Below, in pieces: positions 49,476 through 60,989 of a stretch of 64,000 nucleotides of DNA (position 1 is its first letter; every line of letters begins with the position of its first letter). The stretch is from contig NZ_SSXU01000011.1 of assembly GCF_009469605.1 (NCBI RefSeq), forward strand, positions 84,728 through 148,727. Reading direction: 5' to 3'. Origin of the DNA: Zoogloea sp. 1C4. Its GTDB lineage: Bacteria > Pseudomonadota > Gammaproteobacteria > Burkholderiales > Rhodocyclaceae. The notes beneath the pieces are model-generated. The model was not told where the DNA came from and did no database searches. It worked only from the letters and a program-made list of their open reading frames with translations. Made by a program: the position numbers and the translations under genes.

Positions 49476-49493
49476 CCGGCCCTTGCGCTTTTT
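49457..49493 (+). terminator. Rho-independent terminator after rpsJ
   Basis: A perfect 13-bp stem (49457-49469/49476-49488) with the loop TATAAT and a T5 tail. It should end the str/rpsJ transcript, while the loop provides the -10 box for the downstream operon. Confidence 0.85.
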
Positions 49494-49552
49494 GGCGCAG
49501 TTTGTAACGACAATCGGTCCTGGTCAATCGCAACCAGGGTAAGGAGAATAAA

Positions 49553-50197
49553 ATGAGTCTAGGCCTTGTCGGGCGCAAGGTGGGCATGACTCGCATTTTC
49601 GCTGAGGATGGTGCTTCCATCCCGGTGACTGTGCTGGATGTGTCCAATAACCGTGTGACCCAGATCAAAACGGCTGAAACGGACGGCTATTCCGCCGTTC
49701 AAGTGACCTTCGGTGTTCGGCGTGCCAGTCGTGTTAATAAGGCTGCTGCCGGCCATCTCGCCAAGGCTGGTGTCGAGGCGGGTCATGTTCTCAAGGAATT
49801 CCGCGTCGATGCTGATCGTCTGTCCTCGCTTAAGGCGGGTGATGTGGTCGGTGTTGATATCTTCGCTGTGGGTCAGAAGGTCGACGTGAGCGGTGTCTCG
49901 ATTGGTAAGGGCTATGCCGGTACCATCAAGCGTCACAACTTCGCGTCCGGTCGCGCTACTCACGGTAACTCTCGTAGCCACAATGTGCCGGGTTCCATCG
50001 GTATGGCGCAGGATCCGGGTCGTGTTTTCCCGGGTAAGCGCATGACTGGTCACCTGGGTGCTGCGAAGTGCACCGTGCAGAACCTTGAAGTGGTTCGCGT
50101 TGATGTTGAGCGCGGCCTTTTGTTGATCAAGGGCGGTGTGCCTGGTCATGACGGCGGCGACGTTATCGTTCGTCCGGCTGTCAAGGCTGGCAACTGA
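49553..50197 (+). CDS. rplC: 50S ribosomal protein L3
   Basis: A 214-residue early-assembly 23S rRNA-binding protein. [18 protein letters not shown] contains the Gln that is methylated by PrmB in relatives. AAGGAG lies just before ATG 49553. It is the first gene after the terminator/promoter element. Confidence 0.99.
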   Translation: MSLGLVGRKVGMTRIFAEDGASIPVTVLDVSNNRVTQIKTAETDGYSAVQVTFGVRRASRVNKAAAGHLAKAGVEAGHVLKEFRVDADRLSSLKAGDVVGVDIFAVGQKVDVSGVSIGKGYAGTIKRHNFASGRATHGNSRSHNVPGSIGMAQDPGRVFPGKRMTGHLGAAKCTVQNLEVVRVDVERGLLLIKGGVPGHDGGDVIVRPAVKAGN

Positions 50198-50208
50198 CTG
50201 GAGGCGTG

Positions 50209-50829
50209 ATGGAACTGAAGCTGTTGAACGAACAGGGTCAGGCGTCTGCGGCCCTTCAGGCGTCCGACGCGCTGTTTGGCCGTGAGTACAACGAAGCCCT
50301 GGTTCACCAGGTCGTTGTTGCCTACAAGGCCAATGCCCGCTCCGGCAATCGTGCCCAAAAGGGCCGTGACGAAGTGTCCCATACGACCCACAAGCCGTGG
50401 CGTCAAAAGGGTACCGGCCGTGCGCGTTCTGGTATGGGCTCGAGCCCGATCTGGCGTGGGGGCGGTCGTGCTTTCCCGAATTCGCCGGATGAGAACTTCA
50501 CCCACAAAGTGAACCGCAAGATGTATCGCGCCGGTGTGGCTGCGATCCTGTCTCAACTGGTTCGCGATGGTCGTCTGTCCGTGGTTGAGGGTTTTGCTGT
50601 CGAGGCGCCCAAAACCAAGCTGCTTTCGCAGAAGCTAAAGGGCATGGGTCTGGACTCCGTGCTGGTGATCACCGATACGCTCGATGAGAACCTGTACCTG
50701 TCGTCCCGCAATCTTCCGAACGTCCTCGTTCTGGAGGTGAGCGAAACCGATCCGGTTTCCCTGGTTCGCTTCCCCAACGTGCTCGTCACGAAGGCTGCGG
50801 TCGCCAAGATGGAGGAGATGTGGCAATGA
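50209..50829 (+). CDS. rplD: 50S ribosomal protein L4
   Basis: A 206-residue protein that lines the exit tunnel and represses the S10 operon in enteric bacteria. The tunnel loop [20 protein letters not shown] keeps the Lys altered in erythromycin-resistant mutants. ATG 50209 follows GGAGG at 4 nt. The stop overlaps the rplW start. Confidence 0.99.
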   Translation: MELKLLNEQGQASAALQASDALFGREYNEALVHQVVVAYKANARSGNRAQKGRDEVSHTTHKPWRQKGTGRARSGMGSSPIWRGGGRAFPNSPDENFTHKVNRKMYRAGVAAILSQLVRDGRLSVVEGFAVEAPKTKLLSQKLKGMGLDSVLVITDTLDENLYLSSRNLPNVLVLEVSETDPVSLVRFPNVLVTKAAVAKMEEMWQ

Positions 50830-51131
50830 GCGGATTTAAAGAAGAGCGTCTGATGCAGGTGCTGCTCGCTCCCCAGATCTCTGAAAAGGCGACGTACATC
50901 GCTGACAAGAACGAGCAGGTGATTTTCCGCGTTGCCAGCGACGCCACCAAGCCTGAAGTCAAGGCTGCTGTCGAGCTTCTCTTCAAGGTTGAAGTGAAAG
51001 CTGTTCAGGTGTCGAACGTCAAGGGCAAGCAGAAGCGTTTTGGCAAGATGATGGGGCGTCGTAAGGGCTGGAAGAAGGCCTACGTGTGCCTCAAGCCGGG
51101 CCAAGAAATCAACTTTGCGGCCGGGGAGTAA
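50826..51131 (+). CDS. rplW: 50S ribosomal protein L23
   Basis: A 101-residue protein at the tunnel exit, docking site for trigger factor and [23 protein letters not shown] is the family start, and [26 protein letters not shown] is the RNA-binding loop region. It overlaps rplD by ATGA. Confidence 0.98.
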   Translation: MSGFKEERLMQVLLAPQISEKATYIADKNEQVIFRVASDATKPEVKAAVELLFKVEVKAVQVSNVKGKQKRFGKMMGRRKGWKKAYVCLKPGQEINFAAGE

Positions 51132-51136
51132 TCTAG

Positions 51137-51964
51137 ATGGCACTCGTTAAAGTCAAGCCGACTTCGGCAGGTCGCCGCGCTGTTGTTAAGGTTGTCAATG
51201 CCAGCCTTTACAAGGGCGCCCCGCTGGCCTCTCTGGTTGAGAAGCAGTCCAAGACCGCCGGCCGTAACAACAATGGTCACATCACTACCCGTCACAAGGG
51301 TGGTGGTCACAAGCAGCACTATCGTGTCGTCGATTTCCGTCGCAACAAGGACGGCATCGTTGCCAAGGTTGAGCGTATCGAGTACGACCCGAACCGCTCC
51401 GCCAATATCGCGCTGCTGTGCTACGCCGATGGCGAACGTCGCTACATCATCGCCCCGAAGGGGCTGGTGGTTGGTCAGACCGTCGTTAGCGGTTCCGAGG
51501 CTCCGATCAAGGCCGGTAACGCTCTGCCGATCCGTAACATCCCGGTCGGTTCGACGCTGCACTGCGTTGAGATGATTCCGGGCAAGGGCGCTCAGCTCGC
51601 TCGCGCTGCCGGAACCTCCGTGCAGCTGCTGGCTCGTGAAGGCATTTACGCCCAGGTTCGTCTGCGCTCCGGCGAAATCCGCCGTGTGCACATCGAATGC
51701 CGCGCCACCATCGGTGAAGTCGGCAACGAAGAGCATAGCCTGCGCAAGATCGGCAAGGCCGGTGCGAACCGCTGGCGTGGTATCCGTCCGACGGTTCGTG
51801 GTACCGCGATGAACCCGGTGGATCACCCGCACGGTGGTGGTGAAGGCCGTACCGGCGAAGGCCGCGTGCCTGTCAGTCCGTGGGGTCAGCCGACCAAGGG
51901 TTATCGTACCCGCAGCGTCAAGCGTACCGACTCCATGATTGTTCAGCGTCGGCACAAGCGATAA
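51137..51964 (+). CDS. rplB: 50S ribosomal protein L2
   Basis: A 275-residue protein near the peptidyl transferase centre. The functionally important His lies in [18 protein letters not shown]. It ends with the basic [17 protein letters not shown] tail. It lies 5 bp after rplW and 10 bp before rpsS. Confidence 0.99.
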   Translation: MALVKVKPTSAGRRAVVKVVNASLYKGAPLASLVEKQSKTAGRNNNGHITTRHKGGGHKQHYRVVDFRRNKDGIVAKVERIEYDPNRSANIALLCYADGERRYIIAPKGLVVGQTVVSGSEAPIKAGNALPIRNIPVGSTLHCVEMIPGKGAQLARAAGTSVQLLAREGIYAQVRLRSGEIRRVHIECRATIGEVGNEEHSLRKIGKAGANRWRGIRPTVRGTAMNPVDHPHGGGEGRTGEGRVPVSPWGQPTKGYRTRSVKRTDSMIVQRRHKR

Positions 51965-51974
51965 GAGGTAAGAC

Positions 51975-52250
51975 ATGGCACGTTCTATTAAGAAGGGCCC
52001 CTTTATCGACGCTCACCTTCTGAAGAAGGTTGACGCCGCTCGGGCCTCGAATGACAAGCGTCCGATCAAGACTTGGTCGCGCCGCTCCACCGTGCTGCCG
52101 GATTTTGTGGGTCTGACGATCGCCGTCCATAACGGCCGTCAACACATTCCGGTGTACGTTTCCGAAAACATGGTTGGTCACAAGCTCGGCGAATTCGCGC
52201 TGACCCGGACGTTCAAGGGTCACGCCGCCAGCAAGAAGGCCAAGCGCTAA
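51975..52250 (+). CDS. rpsS: 30S ribosomal protein S19
   Basis: A 91-residue head protein next to the A-site t[23 protein letters not shown] and the [21 protein letters not shown] end are typical. GAGG precedes the start. Confidence 0.99.
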   Translation: MARSIKKGPFIDAHLLKKVDAARASNDKRPIKTWSRRSTVLPDFVGLTIAVHNGRQHIPVYVSENMVGHKLGEFALTRTFKGHAASKKAKR

Positions 52251-52262
52251 GGAGATATGAGT

Positions 52263-52592
52263 ATGGAAACCAAAGCCATTCTCCGCGGCGTTCGCCTGTC
52301 GGAACAAAAAGGTCGGCTCGTGGCGGATCTGGTTCGCGGCAAGACGGTCGAGCAGGCGCTCAACATCCTGACCTTCAGCCCGAAAAAGGGCGCGAAGATC
52401 ATCAAGAAGGTTGTCGAGTCTGCCATCGCCAACGCCGAGCACAACGACGGCGCTGATATCGATGCGCTGCGCGTCAAGACGATCTACGTTGAGCAAGGTA
52501 TGACGCTGAAGCGCTTCACCGCGCGCGCCAAGGGCCGCGGCAATCGCATCAGCAAGCCGACTTGCCATATTTACGTGACGGTCGGAGAGTAA
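52263..52592 (+). CDS. rplV: 50S ribosomal protein L22
   Basis: A 109-residue exit-tunnel protein. ATG 52263 ([20 protein letters not shown]) is chosen over ATG 52257, because AAGGAG then has normal 8-nt spacing and the N-terminus matches other betaproteobacteria. The tunnel hairpin [16 protein letters not shown] is intact. Confidence 0.97.
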   Translation: METKAILRGVRLSEQKGRLVADLVRGKTVEQALNILTFSPKKGAKIIKKVVESAIANAEHNDGADIDALRVKTIYVEQGMTLKRFTARAKGRGNRISKPTCHIYVTVGE

Positions 52593-52601
52593 GGAGATCC
52601 C

Positions 52602-53426
52602 ATGGGACAGAAAATCCATCCGACCGGCTTCCGTCTGGCGGTCACGCGTAATTGGGGCTCTCGCTGGTTTGCTGCTGGTAGCGATTTTTCGACGATGCTC
52701 AACGAGGACCTCAAGGTTCGCGCGCATCTGAAGAAGAAGCTTGCCCACGCTTCCGTGAGCCGTGTTGTCATCGAGCGTCCTGCTAAGAATGCCCGCATCA
52801 CCGTTTTCAGCGCCCGTCCTGGTGTTGTGATCGGCAAGAAGGGCGAGGACATCGAGAAGCTGAAGGCCGATCTGCAAGGCATCATGGGCGTGCCCGTGCA
52901 TGTGAACATCGAGGAAGTTCGCAAGCCGGAAATCGACGCTCAGCTGATTGCTGACTCGATCTCCCAGCAGCTCGTCAAGCGGATCATGTTCCGCCGCGCG
53001 ATGAAGCGTGCGATGCAGAACGCCATGCGTCTGGGTGCCCAGGGCATCAAGATCATGAGTTCCGGTCGTCTGAATGGTGCCGAAATCGCGCGTACCGAGT
53101 GGTATCGCGAAGGTCGTGTGCCGCTTCACACCCTGCGTGCCGACATCGACTACGGTGTTTCGGAAGCGCACACCACCTACGGTGTCATCGGCATCAAGGT
53201 GTGGGTGTACAAGGGCGAAGCGCTCGCCCGTAACGAGCAGCCCGCAACGACGGAGAACGAAGGCGACAACCGCCGCGGCCGTCGTCGCAATGAGGGTGCC
53301 GACAGCAAGCCGGGTGCCAAGCGTCCCGCGCGCCGCACGAGCGGTGATCAGGCTGATGGTGCAAAACGGACCAAGAAAGAAGCAGGAGTGAATGATGCTG
53401 CAGCCGTCGAGAAGGAAGTATCGTAA
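52602..53426 (+). CDS. rpsC: 30S ribosomal protein S3 with long acidic/basic C-terminal extension
   Basis: A 274-residue protein of the mRNA entry site. The KH domain motif [15 protein letters not shown] is present. Compared with about 233 residues in Escherichia coli it carries roughly 50 extra low-complexity residues ([20 protein letters not shown] and onward). The last 32 bp overlap the rplP reading frame, an unusually long overlap for this pair. Confidence 0.99.
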   Translation: MGQKIHPTGFRLAVTRNWGSRWFAAGSDFSTMLNEDLKVRAHLKKKLAHASVSRVVIERPAKNARITVFSARPGVVIGKKGEDIEKLKADLQGIMGVPVHVNIEEVRKPEIDAQLIADSISQQLVKRIMFRRAMKRAMQNAMRLGAQGIKIMSSGRLNGAEIARTEWYREGRVPLHTLRADIDYGVSEAHTTYGVIGIKVWVYKGEALARNEQPATTENEGDNRRGRRRNEGADSKPGAKRPARRTSGDQADGAKRTKKEAGVNDAAAVEKEVS

Positions 53427-53808
53427 GGAGCAGAAGGGCCGCAACAAGGGTCTCGCCACCCGCGGCGCCAAGGTTAGCTTTGGCGAGTACGGTCTGAAGG
53501 CGGTTGGGCGTGGTCGTCTTACTGCTCGTCAGATCGAGTCTGCTCGTCGTGCGATGACCCGTCACATCAAGCGTGGCGGTCGTATTTGGATTCGCGTTTT
53601 CCCGGACAAGCCGATCTCTTCGAAGCCGGCGGAAGTGCGGATGGGTAACGGTAAGGGTAGCCCGGAATACTGGGTTGCCGAGATCCAGCCCGGCAAGGTT
53701 CTCTATGAGATGGATGGTGTTGACGAAGCCCTGGCTCGCGAGGCGTTCCGCCTGGCTGCCGCCAAGCTTCCGATTGAAACCGTCTTCGTTGTCCGGATGG
53801 TGGGGTAA
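53395..53808 (+). CDS. rplP: 50S ribosomal protein L16
   Basis: A 137-residue protein at the A site. ATG 53395 gives the normal [19 protein letters not shown] and has AGGAG at 6 nt; an ATG one codon earlier is possible. It starts inside the 3' end of rpsC (32-bp overlap). Confidence 0.98.
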   Translation: MLQPSRRKYRKEQKGRNKGLATRGAKVSFGEYGLKAVGRGRLTARQIESARRAMTRHIKRGGRIWIRVFPDKPISSKPAEVRMGNGKGSPEYWVAEIQPGKVLYEMDGVDEALAREAFRLAAAKLPIETVFVVRMVG

Positions 53809-53811
53809 AAC

Positions 53812-54006
53812 ATGAAAGCTTCGGAATTGCGTGCGAAAGACGCTGACCAGCTGAACGCGGAAATGCTCGAGTTGCTGAAGGCTCAATTCAGCCTCCGCAT
53901 GCAGATCGCGACCCAGCAGCTCAGCAACACGTCGCAGCTCGGCAAGGTTCGCAAGGACATCGCACGGGTCAAGACCATTCTTCGTGAGAAGGCGGGTGCG
54001 AAATGA
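53812..54006 (+). CDS. rpmC: 50S ribosomal protein L29
   Basis: A 64-residue two-helix protein beside the tunnel exit. [20 protein letters not shown] and [19 protein letters not shown] are typical. It overlaps rpsQ by 4 bp. Confidence 0.98.
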   Translation: MKASELRAKDADQLNAEMLELLKAQFSLRMQIATQQLSNTSQLGKVRKDIARVKTILREKAGAK

Positions 54007-54272
54007 ACGATCAGGTCAAGAAGAACAAGCGCGTCGAAGTCGGCCGCGTTGTTAGCGACAAGATGACCAACACCGTGACGGTGCTGGTTGAGCGCCGCGT
54101 GAAGCACCCGCTGTATGGCAAGGTGATTACGCGTACCGCCAAGTACCACGCCCACGTTGAGGCTGGTGTTGCGAAGGAAGGCGATCTCGTTCAAATCGAG
54201 GAAACCCGCCCGATCTCCAAGACCAAGACCTGGCGGGTGACCAAGGTCATCGAGCAGAGCGTAGTGGTTTAA
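54003..54272 (+). CDS. rpsQ: 30S ribosomal protein S17
   Basis: An 89-residue primary 16S rRNA-binding protein. [20 protein letters not shown] and [17 protein letters not shown] are conserved segments. It is the last gene before a strong terminator, so the S10 unit ends here. Confidence 0.99.
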   Translation: MNDQVKKNKRVEVGRVVSDKMTNTVTVLVERRVKHPLYGKVITRTAKYHAHVEAGVAKEGDLVQIEETRPISKTKTWRVTKVIEQSVVV

Positions 54273-54289
54273 GTTGCATTAGTTGTACA

Positions 54290-54325
54290 AATGGCTTGCC
54301 AAGAGATTGGCAAGCCATTATTATT
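54290..54325 (+). terminator. Terminator between the S10 and spc operons
   Basis: A perfect 13-bp stem (54290-54302/54307-54319) with a GAGA loop, followed by ATTATT. A further 7-bp stem (54338-54344/54352-54358) lies in the region before rplN. Confidence 0.8.
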
Positions 54326-54421
54326 GCCGTCTTTGCTCTTGCGCGGTTCCTGCGCAAGTCCAATCAACCCGAACGGGATCCAAGACTGGCCGCCCATAGC
54401 GTGTCAAGTTGGAGAGTTTAA

Positions 54422-54790
54422 ATGATCCAAATGCAAACGATGCTGGACGTCGCCGATAACACCGGCGCGCGTTATGTGATGTGCATCAAGGTGCTTGGCG
54501 GCTCTAAGCGTCGCTACGCCGGGGTGGGTGACATCATCAAGGTGAGTATCAAAGATGCGGCTCCGCGTGGTCGTGTCAAAAAGGGTGACGTCTATAGCGC
54601 CGTGGTGGTTCGTACCGCCAAGGGTGTTCGTCGCCCCGATGGCTCGCTGATCAAGTTCGACAGCAACGCTGCTGTCCTGCTTAACAACAAGGGCGAGCCG
54701 ATTGGTACGCGTATCTTCGGGCCGGTGACGCGCGAGCTGCGTACCGAGAAGTTCATGAAGATCGTCTCCCTGGCGCCCGAAGTTCTCTAA
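54422..54790 (+). CDS. rplN: 50S ribosomal protein L14
   Basis: A 122-residue protein at the subunit interface. [20 protein letters not shown] is the family signature. GGAG precedes the ATG. It is the first gene of the spc operon, 149 bp after rpsQ. Confidence 0.99.
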   Translation: MIQMQTMLDVADNTGARYVMCIKVLGGSKRRYAGVGDIIKVSIKDAAPRGRVKKGDVYSAVVVRTAKGVRRPDGSLIKFDSNAAVLLNNKGEPIGTRIFGPVTRELRTEKFMKIVSLAPEVL

Positions 54791-54799
54791 GGAGTAGTT

Positions 54800-55114
54800 G
54801 TGAATAAGATTCGCAAAGGCGACGAAGTCGCCGTCCTGACGGGGAAAGACAAGGGCAAGCGCGGTACGGTTCTGCGAGTCGATGAGGGCGTTGTCGTCGT
54901 CGAAGGCATTAATCGTGTCAAGAAGCATGTGCGCCCGAACCCCATGAAGGGCGAGGTGGGTGGCATCGTCGAAAAGGAAATGCCGCTTCAGATTTCGAAC
55001 GTCGCGCTGTTTAATGCCGCGACCCAGAAGGCCGATCGTGTCGGCTTCAAGGTTCTCGAAGATGGCAAGAAGGTTCGCATCTTCAAGTCCACCGGCGAAG
55101 TAGTGGATGCGTAA
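54800..55114 (+). CDS. rplX: 50S ribosomal protein L24
   Basis: A 104-residue assembly-initiator protein with a KOW motif ([20 protein letters not shown]). It starts at GTG 54800 after AAGGAG. It lies 9 bp after rplN. Confidence 0.98.
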   Translation: MNKIRKGDEVAVLTGKDKGKRGTVLRVDEGVVVVEGINRVKKHVRPNPMKGEVGGIVEKEMPLQISNVALFNAATQKADRVGFKVLEDGKKVRIFKSTGEVVDA

Positions 55115-55123
55115 GGGATAGTC

Positions 55124-55663
55124 ATGGCTCGCCTGCAAGAATTCTACAAAGAGACCGTTGCCCCTGAGCTTCTCAAGAAGTTCAGCTACAAGTCGGTCAT
55201 GGAAGTCCCGCGTATCACCAAGATCACCCTGAACATGGGTGTTGGTGAAGCTGTCGGCGACAAGAAGGTTCTCGACTATGCTGTTGGCGATCTGCAGAAG
55301 ATCGCTGGTCAGAAGCCGGTGACCACGAAGGCCAAGAAGTCCATCGCTGGCTTCAAGATTCGTGATGGTTACCCGATCGGCTGCATGGTCACGCTGCGTG
55401 GTCCTCGTATGTACGAGTTCCTCGATCGCCTGGTTACGATCGCCATGCCGCGTATCCGCGACTTCCGCGGTATCGCCGGCAAGGGTTTTGATGGTCGTGG
55501 TAACTACAACCTGGGCGTCAAGGAGCAGATCATTTTCCCCGAAATCGAGTACGACAAGATCGATGCTCTGCGTGGGATGAATATCAGCATCACGACGACT
55601 GCTAAGACTGACGACGAGGCGCGCGCTCTGCTCGCCGCGTTCAAGTTCCCTTTCAAGAACTGA
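55124..55663 (+). CDS. rplE: 50S ribosomal protein L5
   Basis: A 179-residue 5S rRNA-binding protein. [20 protein letters not shown], the [13 protein letters not shown] signature and the [16 protein letters not shown] [19 protein letters not shown] block are visible. Spacing to rpsN is 7 bp. Confidence 0.99.
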   Translation: MARLQEFYKETVAPELLKKFSYKSVMEVPRITKITLNMGVGEAVGDKKVLDYAVGDLQKIAGQKPVTTKAKKSIAGFKIRDGYPIGCMVTLRGPRMYEFLDRLVTIAMPRIRDFRGIAGKGFDGRGNYNLGVKEQIIFPEIEYDKIDALRGMNISITTTAKTDDEARALLAAFKFPFKN

Positions 55664-55670
55664 GGGTTTT

Positions 55671-55976
55671 ATGGCGAAACTGTCTCTGATCAATCGCGAA
55701 GAGAAGCGTGCTAAAACGGTTGCGAAATTCGCGGCCAAGCGTGCTGCCCTGTTCGAGCAGATCAACAACGCCAAGCTGTCCGACGAAGAGCGCATGGTTG
55801 CTCGTCTGAAGCTGCAGCAACTGCCGCGCAACTCCAGCCCGAGCCGTCAGCGCAATCGCTGCGAGCAGACCGGCCGTCCGCGTGGTGTTTTCCGTAAATT
55901 CGGTCTGTGTCGCAACAAGCTGCGTGAAGTTGCCTTCCGCGGTGAGGTGCCCGGCATGACCAAGGCTAGCTGGTAA
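55671..55976 (+). CDS. rpsN: 30S ribosomal protein S14 (zinc-free type)
   Basis: A 101-residue S14 of the long form that lacks the zinc-ribbon CxxC pairs. [20 protein letters not shown] is the signature; the C-terminus is GMTKASW. rpsH starts 10 bp downstream. Confidence 0.99.
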   Translation: MAKLSLINREEKRAKTVAKFAAKRAALFEQINNAKLSDEERMVARLKLQQLPRNSSPSRQRNRCEQTGRPRGVFRKFGLCRNKLREVAFRGEVPGMTKASW

Positions 55977-55986
55977 GGGGTCGAAG

Positions 55987-56382
55987 ATGAGCATGTCTGA
56001 TCCGATCGCCGATATGCTGACGCGCATTCGTAACGCGCAGCAGGCGCAAAAGAGCTCGGTCGCGATGCCCTCGTCCAAGCTGAAGGTTGCGATCGCCAAG
56101 GTGTTGAAGAGCGAAGGCTACATTGACGACTTCGTCGTGAATCAAGCTGAAGGCAAGGCTGAACTGGGCCTGTCGCTGAAATATTACGCCGGTCGTCCGG
56201 TCATCGAGCGCATTGAACGCGTCAGCCGTCCTGGCCTTCGCGTTTATAAGGGTCGCGATGATCTGCCCCGCGTGATGAACGGCCTGGGTGTGGCGATTGT
56301 GTCCACCCCCAAGGGCGTGATGACTGACCGCGCTGCGCGCGCTGCCGGTGCCGGCGGCGAAGTGCTGTGCATCGTGGCTTAA
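55987..56382 (+). CDS. rpsH: 30S ribosomal protein S8
   Basis: A 131-residue 16S rRNA helix 21 binder and, in enteric bacteria, the repressor of the spc operon. It ends GVGGEVLC-like ([10 protein letters not shown]). ATG 55987 ([10 protein letters not shown]) is used; ATG 55993 is a possible alternative. Confidence 0.98.
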   Translation: MSMSDPIADMLTRIRNAQQAQKSSVAMPSSKLKVAIAKVLKSEGYIDDFVVNQAEGKAELGLSLKYYAGRPVIERIERVSRPGLRVYKGRDDLPRVMNGLGVAIVSTPKGVMTDRAARAAGAGGEVLCIVA

Positions 56383-56394
56383 GGGAGGAATGAA

Positions 56395-56928
56395 ATGTCC
56401 CGCGTAGCCAAGAATCCGGTCGCCATTCCGGCTGGTGTCGAAGTCAGCATCGACGCAAGCAATATCGTTGTCAAGGGTCCGCTCGGTACGCTGACTCAGC
56501 CGCTGCATCCGTCCGTCAAGGTCGAGCGCGGCGAAGCTGGTGTCCAGTGCTCCGCCATTGAAGGCGCTGTGAACAGCAAGGCCATGTCCGGCACGATGCG
56601 TGCGCTGGTCAATAACATGGTCACCGGCGTTTCCAAGGGTTTTGAACGCAAGCTCACGCTGGTTGGTGTGGGTTATCGTGCTCAGGCCCAAGGCGACAAG
56701 CTGAATCTGACTCTCGGCTTTTCCCATCCTGTTGCTCACCAGATGCCTGCTGGCATCAAGGTGGAGACCCCGACTCAGACCGAAATTCTGATCAAGGGTG
56801 TCGACAAGCAGGCTGTCGGTAAGGTTGCTGCTGAAGTTCGTGCCTATCGCGCACCTGAGCCCTATAAGGGCAAGGGCGTCCGCTATGCCGACGAGGTGGT
56901 CACCTTGAAAGAAACGAAGAAGAAGTAA
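56395..56928 (+). CDS. rplF: 50S ribosomal protein L6
   Basis: A 177-residue protein with two related domains near the sarcin-ricin loop. [20 protein letters not shown] and [14 protein letters not shown] are the two conserved ends. GGAGG precedes the ATG. Confidence 0.99.
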   Translation: MSRVAKNPVAIPAGVEVSIDASNIVVKGPLGTLTQPLHPSVKVERGEAGVQCSAIEGAVNSKAMSGTMRALVNNMVTGVSKGFERKLTLVGVGYRAQAQGDKLNLTLGFSHPVAHQMPAGIKVETPTQTEILIKGVDKQAVGKVAAEVRAYRAPEPYKGKGVRYADEVVTLKETKKK

Positions 56929-56937
56929 GGGCGGATC

Positions 56938-57294
56938 ATGACGACCAAGAAGGAAACGCGTTTGCGCCGGTCACGGAAAACCCGTGCCAAGATCGCGGAA
57001 ATGAAGGCAGTCCGACTGTCCGTGTTCCGTTCCAACAGCCACATCTACGCGCAGATCATCGCCGGTTGCGGTTCCAAGGTCCTTGCGGCTGCGTCCACCG
57101 TCGAGGCGGATGTGCGCACCCAGGTGGCGAACGGTGGCAACAAAGCCGCTGCGGAACTCGTTGGCAAGCTGATCGCTGAGCGTGCAAAGGCTGCCGGCAT
57201 CGAGGCTGTGGCTTTCGATCGCTCGGGTTTTCAATACCACGGCCGCGTCAAGGCGCTTGCCGATGCCGCCCGCGAAGGCGGATTGAAGTTCTAA
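56938..57294 (+). CDS. rplR: 50S ribosomal protein L18
   Basis: A 118-residue 5S rRNA-binding protein. [16 protein letters not shown] and [20 protein letters not shown] are the family motifs. The N-terminus is strongly basic. Confidence 0.99.
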   Translation: MTTKKETRLRRSRKTRAKIAEMKAVRLSVFRSNSHIYAQIIAGCGSKVLAAASTVEADVRTQVANGGNKAAAELVGKLIAERAKAAGIEAVAFDRSGFQYHGRVKALADAAREGGLKF

Positions 57295-57306
57295 GCGAGG
57301 TTTAGC

Positions 57307-57834
57307 ATGGCTAAGCAGCAAGGTAATAAGAAAGTGCAGGCCTCCGACGAGCGCGATGACGGCCTGCGCGAAAAGATGGTCTCCATCAATCGCGTCACCA
57401 AGGTGGTGAAGGGTGGCCGGATCCTCGGTTTTGCCGCACTGACCGTTGTTGGTGATGGCGACGGTGGCGTTGGCATGGGCAAGGGCAAGTCCCGCGAAGT
57501 GCCGGTTGCTGTTCAGAAGGCGATGGAAGAAGCTCGTCGCAAGATGAACAAAGTGTCCCTGAAGAACGGCACCCTGCATCACTCCGTGATCGGCAAGCAT
57601 GGCGCGTCTTCCGTGCTGATGCAGCCGGCCCCCACCGGTACCGGCATCATCGCCGGCGGTGCGATGCGTGCGGTCTTCGAAGTGATGGGCGTTACCGACA
57701 TCATCGCGAAGTCGATCGGCTCGACCAATCCTTACAACGTCGTTCGTGCGACGCTGAACGGCCTGATGGCGACCAATGCGCCGTCCGTCATCGCTGCGAA
57801 GCGTGGCAAGACCGTCGAAGAGATTCAGGGGTAA
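57307..57834 (+). CDS. rpsE: 30S ribosomal protein S5
   Basis: A 175-residue fidelity protein. The dsRNA-binding-like [20 protein letters not shown] and [20 protein letters not shown] segments are present; the spectinomycin loop region appears normal. rpmD begins 3 bp after the stop. Confidence 0.99.
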   Translation: MAKQQGNKKVQASDERDDGLREKMVSINRVTKVVKGGRILGFAALTVVGDGDGGVGMGKGKSREVPVAVQKAMEEARRKMNKVSLKNGTLHHSVIGKHGASSVLMQPAPTGTGIIAGGAMRAVFEVMGVTDIIAKSIGSTNPYNVVRATLNGLMATNAPSVIAAKRGKTVEEIQG

Positions 57835-57837
57835 ATC

Positions 57838-58020
57838 ATGTCCGATAAGAAAATCAAGGTGACGCTCGTCAAGAGCATTATCGGTACGAAGCAATCCCAT
57901 CGTGCAACTGTTCGCGGTCTTGGTCTTCGTCGCCTCCACCACACGGTGGAACTGCAGGATACCCCTGCAGTGCGCGGCATGATCACCAAGGTTGCGTACC
58001 TCGTTAAGTGTGAGGCTTAA
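57838..58020 (+). CDS. rpmD: 50S ribosomal protein L30
   Basis: A 60-residue protein. The motif [20 protein letters not shown] and [20 protein letters not shown] identify it. The stop codon is immediately followed by the rplO ATG. Confidence 0.98.
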   Translation: MSDKKIKVTLVKSIIGTKQSHRATVRGLGLRRLHHTVELQDTPAVRGMITKVAYLVKCEA

Positions 58021-58461
58021 ATGCGCCTGAATACCATCAAACCTGCAGCGGGCGCCAAGCACGCTGCCAAGCGTGTCGGTCGTGGTATCGGCAGCGGCCT
58101 CGGCAAGACCGCGGGTCGCGGTCACAAGGGTCAGAAGTCCCGTACCGGTGGCTTCCACAAGGTCGGCTTCGAAGGCGGTCAGATGCCGATGCAGCGTCGT
58201 CTGCCGAAGCGTGGTTTTGTTTCGCTGACCCGTGCCCGTATCGCTGAAGTGCGTCTGTCGGAGCTCGAAGCGCTGCCGGTTGAAGACATCGATCTGCTCG
58301 TACTGCAACAGGCCGGTGTTGTCGCTGCCGACGCGCTTGCCGCCAAGGTGATTCTGTCTGGTTCCATCAGCCGCAAGGTGAATCTGCGCGGTGTTGGTGT
58401 CACTCAGGGTGCCAAGGCTGCAATCGAAGCTGTCGGTGGTTCCGTTCAGTCTGCTGAGTAA
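58021..58461 (+). CDS. rplO: 50S ribosomal protein L15
   Basis: A 146-residue late-assembly protein. The Gly/Lys/Arg-rich N-terminal arm ([20 protein letters not shown]) reaches into 23S rRNA. It directly abuts rpmD and precedes secY by 6 bp. Confidence 0.99.
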   Translation: MRLNTIKPAAGAKHAAKRVGRGIGSGLGKTAGRGHKGQKSRTGGFHKVGFEGGQMPMQRRLPKRGFVSLTRARIAEVRLSELEALPVEDIDLLVLQQAGVVAADALAAKVILSGSISRKVNLRGVGVTQGAKAAIEAVGGSVQSAE

Positions 58462-58467
58462 GGCTTC

Positions 58468-59793
<1,326 letters not shown>

Positions 59794-59799
59794 GAGCTT

Positions 59800-60018
59800 A
59801 TGTCGAAGGAAGACTACATCGAGATGCAGGGAGAGGTTCTCGAGAACCTCCCCAATGCGACCTTCAGGGTCAAGCTTGAAAATGGTCACGTAGTACTCGG
59901 CCACATCTCCGGAAAAATGCGGATGCACTACATCCGGATCCTACCGGGCGACAAGGTGACGGTGCAGTTGACGCCGTATGATTTGAGCAGGGCCCGGATC
60001 GTATTCCGAGCGAAATAA
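59800..60018 (+). CDS. infA: Translation initiation factor IF-1
   Basis: A 72-residue OB-fold protein that occupies the A site during initiation. [20 protein letters not shown] and [19 protein letters not shown] are typical. In this position, between secY and rpmJ, it is usual for betaproteobacteria. Confidence 0.98.
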   Translation: MSKEDYIEMQGEVLENLPNATFRVKLENGHVVLGHISGKMRMHYIRILPGDKVTVQLTPYDLSRARIVFRAK

Positions 60019-60042
60019 CAGATTAGTAGTTAGGAGCTAGAA

Positions 60043-60156
60043 ATGAGAGTTCAAGCATCGGTCAAGCGTCTTTGCAGAAACTGCAAGATTGTCCGTCGCA
60101 AAGGTGTCGTTCGCGTGATCTGTACCGATCCGCGTCACAAGCAGCGTCAGGGTTGA
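60043..60156 (+). CDS. rpmJ: 50S ribosomal protein L36
   Basis: A 37-residue protein translated from 60043: [20 protein letters not shown] and a further 17 residues ending HKQRQG. The zinc ligands C11, C14, C27 and H32 are present, so this is the zinc-binding form. GGAG lies upstream. Its stop codon lies inside the -35 box of the rpsM promoter. Confidence 0.97.
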   Translation: MRVQASVKRLCRNCKIVRRKGVVRVICTDPRHKQRQG

Positions 60157-60181
60157 TGCGGTCACCCGCATTCTTTATAAT
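60153..60181 (+). promoter_or_regulatory. Sigma-70 promoter of the alpha operon (rpsM-rpsK-rpsD-rpoA-rplQ)
   Basis: TTGATG (60153-60158), a 17-bp spacer and TATAAT (60176-60181). The -35 box overlaps the rpmJ stop. A small 6-bp hairpin (60156-60161/60166-60171) sits in the spacer. Transcription would start near 60188, giving a leader of about 20 nt. Confidence 0.75.
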
Positions 60182-60209
60182 TTAATGTTTAGCATTTTGG
60201 GGTGAACGC

Positions 60210-60572
60210 ATGGCCCGCATTGCAGGGGTAAACATTCCCAACCACAAGCACACCGAGATCGCTCTTACCGCGATTTTCGGTATCGGACGTACTCGTGCAC
60301 AGCAAATCTGTGACGCGGCGAACGTCGGTCGTTCGGCCAAGATCAAGGATCTCACCGAGTCCGACATGGAACGGCTCCGCGACGAAGTCGCGAAGTTCAC
60401 CGTCGAAGGTGACCTGCGCCGTGAAGTGACTATGAGTATCAAGCGCCTCATGGATCTGGGGTGCTATCGCGGGGTGCGCCATCGTCGTGGTCTGCCCCTT
60501 CGTGGCCAGCGCACGCGTACCAATGCCCGTACCCGCAAGGGTCCGCGCAAGGCGATCGCCGGCAAGAAGTAA
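60210..60572 (+). CDS. rpsM: 30S ribosomal protein S13
   Basis: A 120-residue head protein that bridges to the 50S subunit. [20 protein letters not shown] and [20 protein letters not shown] are diagnostic. First gene of the alpha operon. Confidence 0.99.
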   Translation: MARIAGVNIPNHKHTEIALTAIFGIGRTRAQQICDAANVGRSAKIKDLTESDMERLRDEVAKFTVEGDLRREVTMSIKRLMDLGCYRGVRHRRGLPLRGQRTRTNARTRKGPRKAIAGKK

Positions 60573-60585
60573 TCAGGGATAAGAC

Positions 60586-60975
60586 ATGGCAAAGACTGCT
60601 GCGAAGGTTCGCAAGAAGATCAAGAAGAACGTGGCCGAGGGTATCGCCCACGTCCACGCTTCTTTTAACAACACGATCATCACGATCACCGATCGCCAGG
60701 GCAATGCGCTCTCCTGGGCTACCTCCGGTGGCGCTGGCTTCAAGGGCTCTCGCAAGAGCACCCCGTTTGCCGCGCAGGTTGCTGCTGAAGCAGCCGGTAA
60801 GGTGGCCGTCGAGTGCGGCATCAAGAATCTGGAAGTGCGTGTCAAGGGCCCTGGCCCTGGCCGCGAATCGAGCGTGCGCGCCCTGAACGCGCTGGGTATC
60901 AAGATCACCACGATCACCGATATCACGCCGATCCCGCATAACGGTTGCCGCCCGCCGAAGAAGCGTCGCATCTGA
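60586..60975 (+). CDS. rpsK: 30S ribosomal protein S11
   Basis: A 129-residue platform protein. [20 protein letters not shown] and the C-terminal [12 protein letters not shown] are diagnostic. It lies 13 bp after rpsM. Confidence 0.99.
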   Translation: MAKTAAKVRKKIKKNVAEGIAHVHASFNNTIITITDRQGNALSWATSGGAGFKGSRKSTPFAAQVAAEAAGKVAVECGIKNLEVRVKGPGPGRESSVRALNALGIKITTITDITPIPHNGCRPPKKRRI

Positions 60976-60989
60976 CAAGGAGTTGAACA

